A stretch of DNA of 64,000 bases from Montifringilla adamsi (taxonomy: Eukaryota > Chordata > Aves > Passeriformes > Passeridae), in contig JAGGNK010006493.1 in the NCBI GenBank assembly GCA_017590115.1, positions 124,001 through 188,000 of the forward strand, written 5' to 3'. The translations under genes and the position numbers were made by a program. Positions within the stretch are counted from its first letter, which is position 1, and each line of letters starts with the position of its first letter. The notes beneath the pieces were generated by a model. That model had not been told where the DNA came from, made no database searches, and was given only the letters and a program-made list of their open reading frames with translations. This document shows positions 9,950 through 20,600 of this stretch, piece after piece.

Positions 9950-12151
9950 TGTGATTATTCTGCGTGTGTAATTATTTTTGAGTGTTATTTTGAATGTTTA
10001 TCTATAAAAGTTCCAAGCAAATATTCATTAGTCATTGTTGGGAAAATCACTCGTACTCAAATCACTCAAAAGATAGCTTCATGTGTCTTTTCCCAGGAAA
10101 GGAGGGGAGGATACTGCTTCCCAGTGCAAGTGCAAGTTTCCCCAGGAAGGAAGTAATCACAGCTGAGGAGGGGATGTTTTTCCTTACCCTTACTGGTATC
10201 TCAGAGGTAACCTGAGAGCTGATCTGCCCCTTACCTTACCCAGCCCTGTCACTTTGGGACGTGCTGCTCCTGAACTAAGCCATCAGATTTGATAGTTATC
10301 AAGTGAAAGTGTTGTAAAATGCCCTAGGACCAGCAACTGTTTAAAAAACTCAAAAACCCCAGGAAAGCCAACTAACAAGCTGGATCTGGTTCTAGATTTT
10401 AGAGTACTTCTGAAGCAAAGGTAATACACTGTGTGGGAGCAGTGTAATGAAAGCTCAGTTTTGTGACTGTGTTGGAGAAAACCTGAGAAAAATTTTAAAA
10501 TTTAGACCAAATCTATACTGATATCTAATTAGCACAATGTATGTAATGTGTTACTTGCAGTTGAAAGTTACGTACATGAGCAAAGTTTGAGTTAGCTAGG
10601 TGTAAATGAGGTGAGTTTAAGGCAGACTGAAGTGAGTTAGTGCATGTCCAGACCTCCCATCGACCTCCTGAGAATAAGAATTTAACTAAGCTGAAAATTA
10701 CTTTCAGGGTAGACCCCCCCAAATACTGTAGCTTTCGACTGAATCAAGTGTCATATTAGAAGTACACTCTGTGTAGCCAAATATGTACTTGTGTGACTAT
10801 GTTGCAAGAATTTTGAACAATTTTGTGTATTTGAAGCATCACTGATGTTACTTTTAAAAGAAATATCAGCAGGTGGACATTTGGGCTCTGAATGTCCTAG
10901 GCTAAAATACTGTAGCAGGCTTAACAGGCAGATTCCATACAGGCAAACTTCCATACTGATGATTTAGTATATGGTTTTAAAGCAATCATAGGAGGAAGAA
11001 AATATGTTAAAAGAGTGAAACTTCTAAAAATCAACTCTCACTAGTAATTACACAATCCAATCTCAATAACACCATTTAAATTATTTTTTTTAACTGATCA
11101 TTTCTGCTTTTCAAACAGTAATCTATTTGAGGAATTACAATTCTCCATTTTTAAGGAGAGAATAAGAAACAATTCATTTAACTATATGCTTCTTCATATT
11201 GCTTGACATAGTTTCTTATATATCTTTTCCACAAAACCTTGCTCCCTATATTTTACACAGAGATTTTCATTTCAGCATTGTCTCAGCATTCAGACGCATG
11301 CGAACTCAAATTTAGCGAAAACACTCAATTTTGCAGTTCAGTAATAACAAACATTTTCCCCTTAATTTCTGGTGGTGAGACTGCTACTACCTATGACAGT
11401 TATTTCTAATTATATTGACTAAACATTCAGGCAGCTTCTACCAATCTCAAATGTTGCTTAGCTTTTTTTCCTCTGTGGCTTCTACTCTGGAATTCAAATT
11501 AATGCAGCTCAAAGCTTTATCAAGGGATAAGGAATTAAATATTTGATCCAGCAGTGAAACATCAGCTTCCTGCTGTTTCCAGATGAACAACAAACCTTTA
11601 TTGAGCCCTGTATCAGAGCCCTGGAGCTGGAGCAGAAACTTATCTCTTGTTTAGCAGCCAGATGTCTCCATCAGGGAGCAGAATGCTGACGTGCCATGCA
11701 CAGTGTTGGAGGGAGGTTTTATCGTGTGATCTTACCTGGCTCTAAGGAGTAAAATTACCCTGCCTTATTAAGGTGGGAAAAACGTTAATTCTTTTTAGCT
11801 GGTAATCAAGAGGTTGTTTAGTAACAGGTCTCAAAAATGAGATTCAGTTTGTAAAAGTAAGTTCCTTGTGGTTTTGTTTTTTCTCCATAGGGATAGAATT
11901 CCCAGCTACCAGCTCTCACCAGTACACATAATTACCCAGTTGCTGAATGTCCAGAGCAACTCCCTTTGGAAGTCAGCTTGGAGAAATAGCATTGACTGTG
12001 GTCCATTGAAGGGAGGAGAATCCGTGGTGGGAGTTGAAAAATAGTAAGAAACATAAAAGGGATGTGGCCCTTACGCCTGAACATGCAGAATATAATTATT
12101 GGCAGCTGTGTGGAATCAGGGAGCAGTTCTGGCAAAGAACACGAGATGGCA
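9950..12151. other. intergenic region, nothing recognised
   Basis: AT-rich unique sequence. I found no exon, repeat family or motif cluster that I could name. Short open frames on both strands lack recognisable domains. Confidence 0.5.
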
Positions 12152-12279
12152 GTGCCAGACAGGGCCAGAGAGAGACACAGAGAGGCAGACAGGGCCAGAC
12201 AGAACCAAACAGGGCCAGACAGAGCCAGGCAGGCCTGACAGAGCCAGACAGGTCCAGAGAGAGCCAGGCAGGGCCAGGT
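12152..12279. repeat. 10-bp-period minisatellite
   Basis: About thirteen imperfect copies of a 10-bp unit close to AGGGCCAGAC (variants AGAACCAAAC, AGAGCCAGGC, AGGCCTGACA). The purine-rich strand is the plus strand. The period makes 30 bp equal to three units, so all frames stay open and encode false repeats on both strands (plus 12034-12369, minus 11932-12294). Confidence 0.9.
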
Positions 12280-13782
12280 AGCAGGACTCATCAACTCACA
12301 GGACCTTCTGCTGCTTCAAGGAAAATGGGAGCTGAGAGCAGATCAAAGCTGGTCACACTTCTACACTAAGAGATTTGCCTTTTGTCTCAAGAATTCTCCC
12401 CTTCACCCCTGCCCTTCTCCCTTTTGTTCAGGTTTGCTGTGGTTACCCATGGTTTTGTACAGCTCACCTTGGATATATCGCTTGCTCTTTCAGCTAGTCA
12501 CTGGCTTGGCAGCTGCGGAGTATGAAGCTTTATGGATGGATACCAGTGCTGCATCACATGACAGACAATAAATGGAGCCACAATTGTGAAGAAGTTGGTT
12601 TTTGGTTTTTTTTTTTTTTTTTAATTGCTCTGGTAACCCAGTTCACTTACAGAGTATTCACCATTTGTCCGTGTTTCACATAACTATTCTGGGCTTGCGC
12701 AGGATCTGTTGTGCATAGAACTTGCCCTGCTTGTTAATTTCAGTGCCTAGCAGGAATGGGTTGGGGCAGCAAAAGCTGTCTTCAGCTGTATGTTAGGTCA
12801 CAAGTTTGACAGGTTGACAGCTACCGAGAGTTTGGTCTGCACCTTCCCCTTTGCCCATCCATAGCCCCAAGTCTAAGAGCGTTGCTTCAATCAGCGTGGC
12901 CAAGGTTGGATCCCAGCTGAGTCCAGCCACCAGGCTGGGAGATGTGGCTACCTATAAGTGAGCACTTCTGCATATTCTCAGCTCACCACTCACTGGCACT
13001 GCCAGCTTGCAGTGGGGGCTTTGTGAAAGGTAAGAAACCAGGCAGGCAATGCTGAGTCCTGCAGCAGACATCATCCTATTGCACAGAGAGGAACAAAGCT
13101 AAAATTACTGAAATCAATCAGAAGTCTCATTATTTAATAGATAACATGGCCACATACATGCCTAGTTTCATTACTGTAGGCAGTTTTGCTGCCAAGAGCT
13201 GATGTGGAAACTACAATAATAAGTCCCAGTGGCACAGCTGTGAAAATTGGTGTAATTTCTCACTAGCAGATCAATCTGCTACATGAAAAGTAGTAAATAA
13301 TTCTATTATTTAATCAACAATTAAAGGCTAATAGCACTCCTGAAAATATTTGATTTCTCTCAGTGATTTGAAGGAACTCCACCAGAAACTCCACTCTTGG
13401 ACCTTCAGTTCATCTCCAATTGTATTTTTTTACTTGTGAGTGAGGTCACGTGGTGGAACAGTTGCTGCTGGCGGAAAGGTATTTAAGCCTCACAAATGGA
13501 TTGCTAGTGAAGACCACAATACTTAAAGCCTGCCTTTGCTCATCATAGTGGCATCTAGGAAAATTTAAGTGTGAAGACAAACAGTCTAACATCTCCTGTC
13601 TATTAAGTATATTCAAAATGTCTACACAAGGTAAAAACTAAATCTAGTATATATTTCGGGAGATAAATATCTAGAAATAAAAGTGCTTTGGCTAAAAAGC
13701 CACTCACAGATTGTGATTTTCAAGGAAGTTCAGGCTTTATATAATTGTACACATATAGATACATATATGTATATATATACAT

Positions 13783-13847
13783 GGGGTTGGAATTAGATGA
13801 TCTTTAAGATTACTTCCAACCCAAATCATTTTATGAGTCTGTGATTT
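13783..13847 (+). mobile_element. CR1-type LINE 3' end, short remnant
   Basis: GGGGTTGGAATTAGATGATC, then TTTAAGATTACTTCCAACCC and ATTTTATGAGTCTGTGATT follow the terminal ~65 bp of avian CR1 in the plus direction. It sits directly after an AT dinucleotide stretch (13751-13780). Confidence 0.8.
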
Positions 13848-15129
13848 TAAAAACTTTTTTTTGAGAAAGTCACCTAAGGTTTTTGTGCTGATCCATCATA
13901 CCCAATACATTCTGTGTGAGGGTTGGCCCACTGACTCCTTGAAGACAGGAGATGCAAAACTGACTGCTTAAATAAATGAGGTTTACTGACCTGCTTTCCT
14001 GGGTACAGATGTGACATGATATCTCCCATGTGACAGAAAACAGACGTGTCATTGCAGGGCAGAAGCTGTATGTAGACCTTTCCCTCCGCCTCTGCTTTTT
14101 GACTGCTAAGCCCAGCCCAGGCTAGGCGGGACTGAGGTGATCACCCTGGGCTGCTCCGAGGGCTGCAGGGGCAGCTCATGACACTATTGCAATCACCAAG
14201 ATCCTGTTAACACATAGACCAGCCAGGTCTGTGAGTAGAGCAATTGGTGATGGTGTGAAACTTTATGAGAACCTTTGAGTAGTTTCATGAAGAGTCATAG
14301 AGGGTCTGTTTTCAAAAAGTATACATTTATTTCTGGATAATTTAATAATAGATGACAGAAATATTGTACTAACCATTTTGCTTTGATTTTTTTTCAGAGT
14401 TAAGTTTTACTAAATATTTTGGCTTCAACTAATTTGCTTGATCACCCTTCAGTAATGGAGTAATTCCACAATTGATGAAATGTACATAGAGTAACAAAAA
14501 AAAAATAAAAAAAGATGAAAACTCTTTTATCAGAATTCACGATGAGTCAGTGTTTGTTTCTGAACCCAGATCAGCAGTGACTAGGGTGACAAAAATCAAG
14601 TGCTGTAATTCCCTCTTCCTGTTTAAAAGCTATACCTTATGTCTGCCTGACCATTGTGGCATGCATTAGAAATCAACATTTCTGGAGTAAATTTCTAATC
14701 TAGTGGTGCCCAGGAAAAAACAGTATTTCCCTCTCCTGTTTGACAGAGATTCCAGTTTTAGTACCTTTCTAATCAAAGCAGCAATCTGACAGAAATCTGA
14801 GTTTGGTTGATTTCAGGATACTGAAAATCTTGGGTAAAATCTGCAATGCCTTTTAGATTATTTGATTTCTGAAAGGGCTTAACTCTAATTCTGCTCTGTG
14901 TTAAAAGCACTTAGGTACCTCTTTTTCCCTTTGAATAATGAGATTTGTGTTCCTGAAAGTCATTGATTGTGAAACACATCACCCTTGATGCGTGATTCAA
15001 TTCTTAAAACACATCTTGTTTTTGAAGGTAATGCAAAAGTCAGTGTTATTTAAAAGTGTTTAGTTGAATGGCAACAAGCTATAGCTCCTCATTTACTTTA
15101 TAATGTGATACAAGAATAAATTATGAACA

Positions 15130-15172
15130 TGGGCCTGAAAGGATCTTCTGGGTCACTGAGTTCCCCCCCACT
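15130..15172 (-). mobile_element. possible CR1 remnant
   Basis: GGGCCTGAAAGGATCTTCTG followed by GGTCACTGAGTTCCCCCC resembles the complement of a CR1 3' end (usually GG.CTGGAAGGACCT...GGTCAT.GAGTCCA.CCCC). It is short and diverged. Confidence 0.4.
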
Positions 15173-17336
15173 GCTGCAAATTAATATGCACATCTGACAA
15201 GGCTACAGCTTTAAGTAATCCAAAATATAAATGCAAACCCACAGTAAACAGAACCTAATCTCTACACAGAGGTTTCTATAACACTATTGTGCTCTGTCAT
15301 GAGTTCAGCCCTGGTATTCTGGTAACAGCCAATGGAGAGACACTGACTGAACAGGTGAGGGTTCTGGTGTCTGTCACACATGTTGGCTGTTAGCTACTGG
15401 TCAGCAACACCTCCTCATCCTCATCATCCTCGCCGGTGAGGATGGACAGTCACACATCAAGTGTAACCTTTCTGGTCAACATATTATGAGTCCCCCAGTG
15501 ATCCACCCTCATTTTATACCCCAGAGACAGAAGTGAATGAATCCACCACCCTCGTATTGTAGCTCATTGGTTCTTTTTTGTCAAGCAATGGCCACAGGAT
15601 TACTGTTTTCCCCAGCCCAGCGTTTAAAACGTGAAGAATGGCTCTTGTGCCTCCTTGGACATAGAGGACATTTTCAGTTGTGAAGATCGGGCTTCAAAAA
15701 CAGCTGGTGCACTGATCATTCATTACCTGTTGTATGAACCTAATTCTGCTTTCAGAGACCCCAGATAACAACTCTGAGGTGTATTACCTTGGAAATATCT
15801 GAATCAATTTAAATGAAAAAAAAAACCAAAAAAAACCTGTTAAGTCAGTGTTTAAATAATACTAGTGATATTAGAAAGTCCAGGACTGGAAATGCCTCAT
15901 TGCTAAGAAAAATTAACATTCAAGCCTCAGTAAATATTTATGTTCAACTACTTCATGATGTGCAGCTAAAATACTATTCCACTCTGCTATAAAAATGTCA
16001 TGCCAGAGTTTAAAGGCTGCTACAGGACCTGCATCCCAAATGGAGGGCAGCTTTACTTTTATCTGCAATTCCTAATTCTGTGGGGGTTTTTTTCTGGATT
16101 CTTGGCTGCTGTGGTAAAAGGGGTTGGTGAATACGGAATAGACTTGCTTTTGCCTAAGATATCATTAAAAAAAACAAAGCAAACCAAAACCCAAACCCTA
16201 CCACAGTAGAGTTTTGGCTTAAATAAATTTGCCCTTGAAAACTAGCTTTGATCAATCATTTCTTTCTGACATTTTTTTTTATTTTTCCAAATTTAAATGC
16301 AACAGAATAAGTTTCAGTGCTGCCATAAAATTTATTTGTTTTTATTGCATTTTCTGGTTTAGTCTCATTGTAAATGACTAATAAAGCAGTTCTGCTTTAT
16401 CTGCAAATGCAAAGGCCCAGCCTCAAATTCATGAGAATGACATTGCACAACTACTCAAAAGATGTCACAGTAATCTTCAAATCTTCGTTTTCACTTGAAA
16501 AATAGTCTTTTCATAAAGGGAAGAATCTCCAATCAAAATTCCAAGATTTTAAATAAGGACTCTGCACAAAGGAACTCTGTGTTGGCCATGGAGTGTCATG
16601 TGCAAAAGCACATGAGGGTCACCCCAAGGATTATGTGATCCAGAGCAAAACACAACGTGCATCTCCTACAGGAAAAGCATGTCAGAAAAACCCCATGTAT
16701 TTGCAAAGCCTTGGCTTTTTGGTCTCCAATGTCTTATTAAATCTGGAAGGGGTTATTCTTGCCCTCGTTAAATCTATCTTTCCTGGACATGCAATGGTAA
16801 TCCTCATTGAACTGCAAAGCCTACCATGAAGATGATTTACTTTGTATTGAGAGAGCTCATCTTGTAACAGAATTTTAATGAAATATGACAGGCAAGTTTT
16901 TTATTTTTGGAGAAAAAGAATGTCTTATGAACTTTGCTAACCACTCACTGCATTTATTGGCCCTTTGCTCTTACCCTTGCACACATGTCCATTAGAAACC
17001 ATGGGATTGAAAACAGTTAAAACTAGCCCAAGGACCATATTCAATGACATTGCCCAGTGCTTTAAAGCTTAAAGAAGCTTTAAGCCCATTGTGCTGCGCC
17101 CAAAATAGAATTCCCAGCTAAGATTTAATAAAACACCTTCAGGTCCTCAGTGAGGTCCAGTTCACTGCAGGAGGTTTCCAATCAGTTTCTAATCTATTTA
17201 AGAGGATTTTCAATTTCTTTGAGACTAACACTATGAATGGCAGAAATGACAGAAATGTTGGCATGCATGTTACCAGCATAATAGACTTGTTTCTATTATG
17301 ACTTCATAAGACATGAAGGAAAACAGCTCAGGTAAC

Positions 17337-17365
17337 TTCTTCTAACCTGAGACAGGTTAGAAGAA
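17337..17365. repeat. perfect hairpin, 13-bp stem, 3-nt loop
   Basis: TTCTTCTAACCTG (17337-17349), AGA, then CAGGTTAGAAGAA (17353-17365). The arms are exact complements. I saw no gene or poly(A) context around it. Confidence 0.85.
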
Positions 17366-19998
17366 AAGGGCTTTATAGAGCTATAGGACTTTATAGAGGA
17401 TATATATCTGCTGCCTACAAATCAGTGAAAGGTGGCATCCCATGCTTGTTACTCAAGAGTCACAAACTGTGCTGTAATTGATCCCAGGATCATTTTGCTC
17501 CTCACAGTTTTAAAGGATTGCATGCCTCTTAATTCAGGTGGGAAGAAAGCTCCAGATTCAGGGGAGGTGTCCCAGCAATTTCTTTTGCTTTCCCAAATCT
17601 GCTCTGTTTTGCTCTTTTTCTGGCAGCGTCAGACCACCTTCTTCTTAGCTTTTATTCCTTCCAATCCCTATCAGAGCTGCAAAGCAGAGCCCTTCTTTGT
17701 TACTTATCTGCCGAAACTTCTCTCTGAGACCACACAACTTGCCTTGGTTGGAGACAAGGCTTATTTCCCGGCTGTGAAGAAACTGACACTGTCCCTCTGT
17801 TACAATTTTGCTGGGCAAAAGCAATGGCTACAACTTGCTTAAATTGTTAACTCACTCCAGAACAACTTAACTGATTCTGGTCAGAGAACCAAATGCTGCA
17901 GGTGCCCAGACTGTAGATACTGAGCGCCTAAAATGAAAAATGGCCCAATTATCTGGAAAAAAACAACCCAAAAACCAAACCAAGCCAAAATGCTGGCTAG
18001 CGTAGGGAAAGAGTTGGACAGGATATAAATAGGCAATTTTAAGGGATGCTGGTTATTTGCTGTTCTTGTGCTATATCTAACAACTTTAAATGCTTAAAAT
18101 AAAGCTTGTGTCAGCTTCGCACTTTATAGTGTGGACCTTGCTTACATGAGAGCAAAGAACCTGGGAAATTTCCAACAATTTTTAAGTTTCTGCTGCTCTA
18201 TCTCCATTATACCTGGTAACCATGCAGCAATGACTGGTGAGCTTGGCTCTGTTCTGGTGAAAGTGCTATAGAGAAGACCCACCTCACTGTCCTAAAGGAC
18301 AGGACTAATCTAAGAGAGCCATATCCATTTTTACAGTAATAAATTTCTGAAATAATTTGTTGTGCATTAAATTTGTGTATGTATATTAGTGCTTTAAGGT
18401 AGGATTTGAAAAGTAACAGGTTGGATTTTCAAAATGACAAAAAATCCAGATTGGTTCATCACTGCTGAATCTGCTTTCTTACTCTGGATTATCTAGACCC
18501 TATTCATAGAGTTGATCTAGAACAGCTACTTCTTTTATTCTGGAGTGATTAGTCCACAGAAATTATTATTTCTGGGAGTGTAACTGCAAAACTGTGTTTC
18601 CATTCCACTACACCATTGAAGCGCCCAGCAGTATATTTCCACACTAATGCCTGCATCAACATTGGATATTTCAGGGGGAAGGTAAAGAGCAATGATGGGC
18701 TACAGGGTAATAAAAAATAGATGGAAGCCCAACAAGAGATAACTTTTTGTTTTATTGCTTTGCTGGTTTTTTTCCTGAAGGTAAATGCCTTTGTGAGGAC
18801 CATTTTACATGTCTTTTGCTTTCAGAGATAGATTGCTTGATAGGTACTTTTGTTTTTCTCTGTATTATTTACTCCTTGTGATGAGAAGATGGGAAATCTC
18901 AGAAAGCTCTCCTTTAAAAATGTGCCTCACCTGAAGCTCCACCTCCTCTGTTGAAGGAGCACTTCACCAGGGCTACAAAAGAGAGCATCACCCTCCATCT
19001 GTGCTGCAATCAATCCCTCCTACCTACAGCATCCTACTCCCTGTCCAGGCACAGAATAGCGAGTCAGGTGGGCCTTCGGTTGACTATTTAAGAAGCTCTT
19101 GTTTTTTGGAATGGTTCTGGGAGCTGGGAAGAGGCTGGCAGGGTTTGGTCCCCTCAGACAAAATTCGTATCTGAATAGATCTCTGATGCATACATGGAAG
19201 AACAGGTCAGCCAGATAAGCCACACACAGCCCGGGGTCTCTCCCAGGCCTCGGCATGTGTCCCACAGCCGCCCCCAGCAGCTGCACCGAGGAGCTTTTGG
19301 CTCCAAGGGCAACAGCCGGCGTAGAGCCTGTAGCCCTTAGGTTTCCTTTTCTATTCCTTGTGACGTGATTTTGAGCTTCGCCGCGGGTTCGTCCACTTTC
19401 TTACCTAAGGGACCCATAAACACTTTTCCTGCGGCATGCGAACGATGAGGAGCTTGTGGGTGCCTTGCTCCCTGCAGCTGCATCCCGGAGCTCACCGGCT
19501 CACTTGTGGGGGGAGCGGGATGCCCCCGGTTAGCCCAGGACGGGTCTGGCTCAGCGGGAGCTCCTCGCAGAGCTGCCCAGGGGCCACGCAAGCGGCCGGC
19601 TTTGCTTCCCCAGGGTCGGGCGGGAAGGGGGCAGGAAAGGGTGTTTTCTCCCCTCCCCTTGGCCCCCGCTCCCGGCCTTAGGGAGGGGCCAGCCCCGGCG
19701 GTGCGCGCTTTCCCCGCCGCTGTCCCCGGGCCGGGCGCAGCACCTGGTCCCCTGGCAGCCGGGGCGGCCCCTCCGGCGTGTCCCGTTGCCGCTCGGGTCG
19801 GGCCGGGGCGGGGGCGCATCCCGCCTCCGCCGCCTTCAGGGGCGCCGCGTCCCGCTGGCGGCGCCTCATGGCGCGATGCAGCTGCAGTGGGAGGGAGAGG
19901 AAACCCACCCCCCTCGCCCGGCGGCCGCCTTTGTAACCGCCCGGCCCAGCTCGGCGCGCAGCGGCTCGGGGAGCGCCGGAGCGCGGCGGCGGGAGCAG

Positions 19999-20011
19999 AT
20001 GGAGCCGGAGG
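19999..20011 (+). CDS. IPPK: Probable inositol-pentakisphosphate 2-kinase, first coding exon
   Basis: In the CpG island, GGGAGCAG precedes ATG GAG CCG GAG G, then GTAAGG, a consensus donor that splits the fifth codon (Gly). The encoded start is Met-Glu-Pro-Glu-Gly. From memory, human IPPK begins MEEGKMDENEW, so MEPEG followed by Lys from exon 2 would align with it. In mammals IPPK lies directly downstream of BICD2 in the same orientation, as this exon does here. IPPK phosphorylates the 2-position of inositol pentakisphosphate to make InsP6. The evidence is a five-residue start, a donor, a CpG island and synteny. I searched the rest of the window for exon 2 (MDENEWxYHGEGN) and later exons and did not find them, so intron 1 would have to exceed 43 kb. 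Another gene is possible. Confidence 0.45.
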
Positions 20012-20190
20012 GTAAGGCTACGCCCAGCCCCCAGCGCCCCGGCCGCGATTTCGAGGGAGCCCCGCTCTGGCCCGCCGAGCTCTCGATGGAGGCTGCGGCG
20101 GCCGCGGGGAGCCGGGCCGGGAGCGAGGCGGCGCAGCGGTTCCGGCGGGCCGCGGGGGTCTCTGCGGCGCGGGCGGGGAGGCTGGTTCCC

Positions 20191-20208
20191 NNNNNNNNNN
20201 NNNNNNNN
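20191..20208. other. assembly gap (18 N)
   Basis: Eighteen consecutive Ns inside the GC-rich island, 180 bp after the putative exon 1 donor. Frames read across it are not meaningful, and the true gap length may differ. Confidence 1.
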
Positions 20209-20600
20209 CTCGCCGGCTGGCGGGCGGGCGCGGTCCCGCCGGCTCTGCTGGCGCCAGGGCCCCGCTCCGCCCGCGCCCTCGGCGGGGAGCCCGGGGTCGG
20301 GCCGCGGGGAGGCGGGGGCCCAGCGGAGCAGCTCGCATGGACTCGGGGGCGCGCTCGACCAACTTTCTTTCTTTAATTGATTTTTTCTTTTCGTTCCCTG
20401 CCCCCGCGAGCGGCTGGCGCGGTTCTGATGCAAACCCGTGGCCCGGGGGGCCGGGCCGCCCTGCCCTCCCCAGGCTGGACCCTGGGCAGCGGGCTGGCTG
20501 CCCTACCCACAGCCGCCCAGCGCCAGCTGCGGGCTCACCCCGAGCTGCCCCCGCACACACACCCTGGACCCGGCGTCCCTGTGCAGCTCACAATGGCCAG

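Larger units (their letters stand above)
12280..19380. other. intergenic region upstream of the CpG island
   Basis: Mostly unique AT-rich DNA. Items noted: AATAAA near 12566 followed by a GT-rich stretch and a long T run (about 12608-12622); an E-box CACGTG near 13447 with a TATTTAAG about 35 bp downstream; short CR1 remnants at 13783 and 15130; a hairpin at 17337. The plus-strand frame 17432-17842 (136 codons) has no recognised domain and no splice or promoter context. No gene can be supported. Confidence 0.5.
19400..20600. promoter_or_regulatory. CpG island / putative promoter of IPPK
   Basis: The sequence shifts from AT-rich to very GC-rich with dense CpG, peaking at about 19.68-20.35 kb. 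A GC box (GGGGCGGGGG, 19804-19813) and further Sp1-like sites lie upstream of the ATG at 19999. No TATA box is obvious, as is usual for housekeeping promoters. Long open frames here (19337-19819 and 19678-20560 minus; 19506-20015 and 19786-20376 plus) are side effects of high GC and have low-complexity Ala/Gly/Pro/Arg translations. An 18-base gap lies inside. Confidence 0.85.

Noticed and set aside
11932..12369. Repetitive peptide frames over the 10-bp minisatellite
   Set aside because: Explained by the repeat period; both strands are open at once.
13440..13490. CACGTG E-box with a TATTTAAG about 35 bp downstream, promoter-like
   Set aside because: No CpG enrichment, no downstream reading frame or exon; too short a signal to call.
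17432..17842. 136-codon plus-strand frame
   Set aside because: Longest frame in the intergenic region, but no domain, promoter or splice context; compatible with chance.
19337..20560. Long open frames on both strands over the CpG island (up to 251 codons)
   Set aside because: High GC removes stop codons. Translations are Ala/Gly/Pro/Arg low complexity, several cross the N gap, and none has a recognisable domain.
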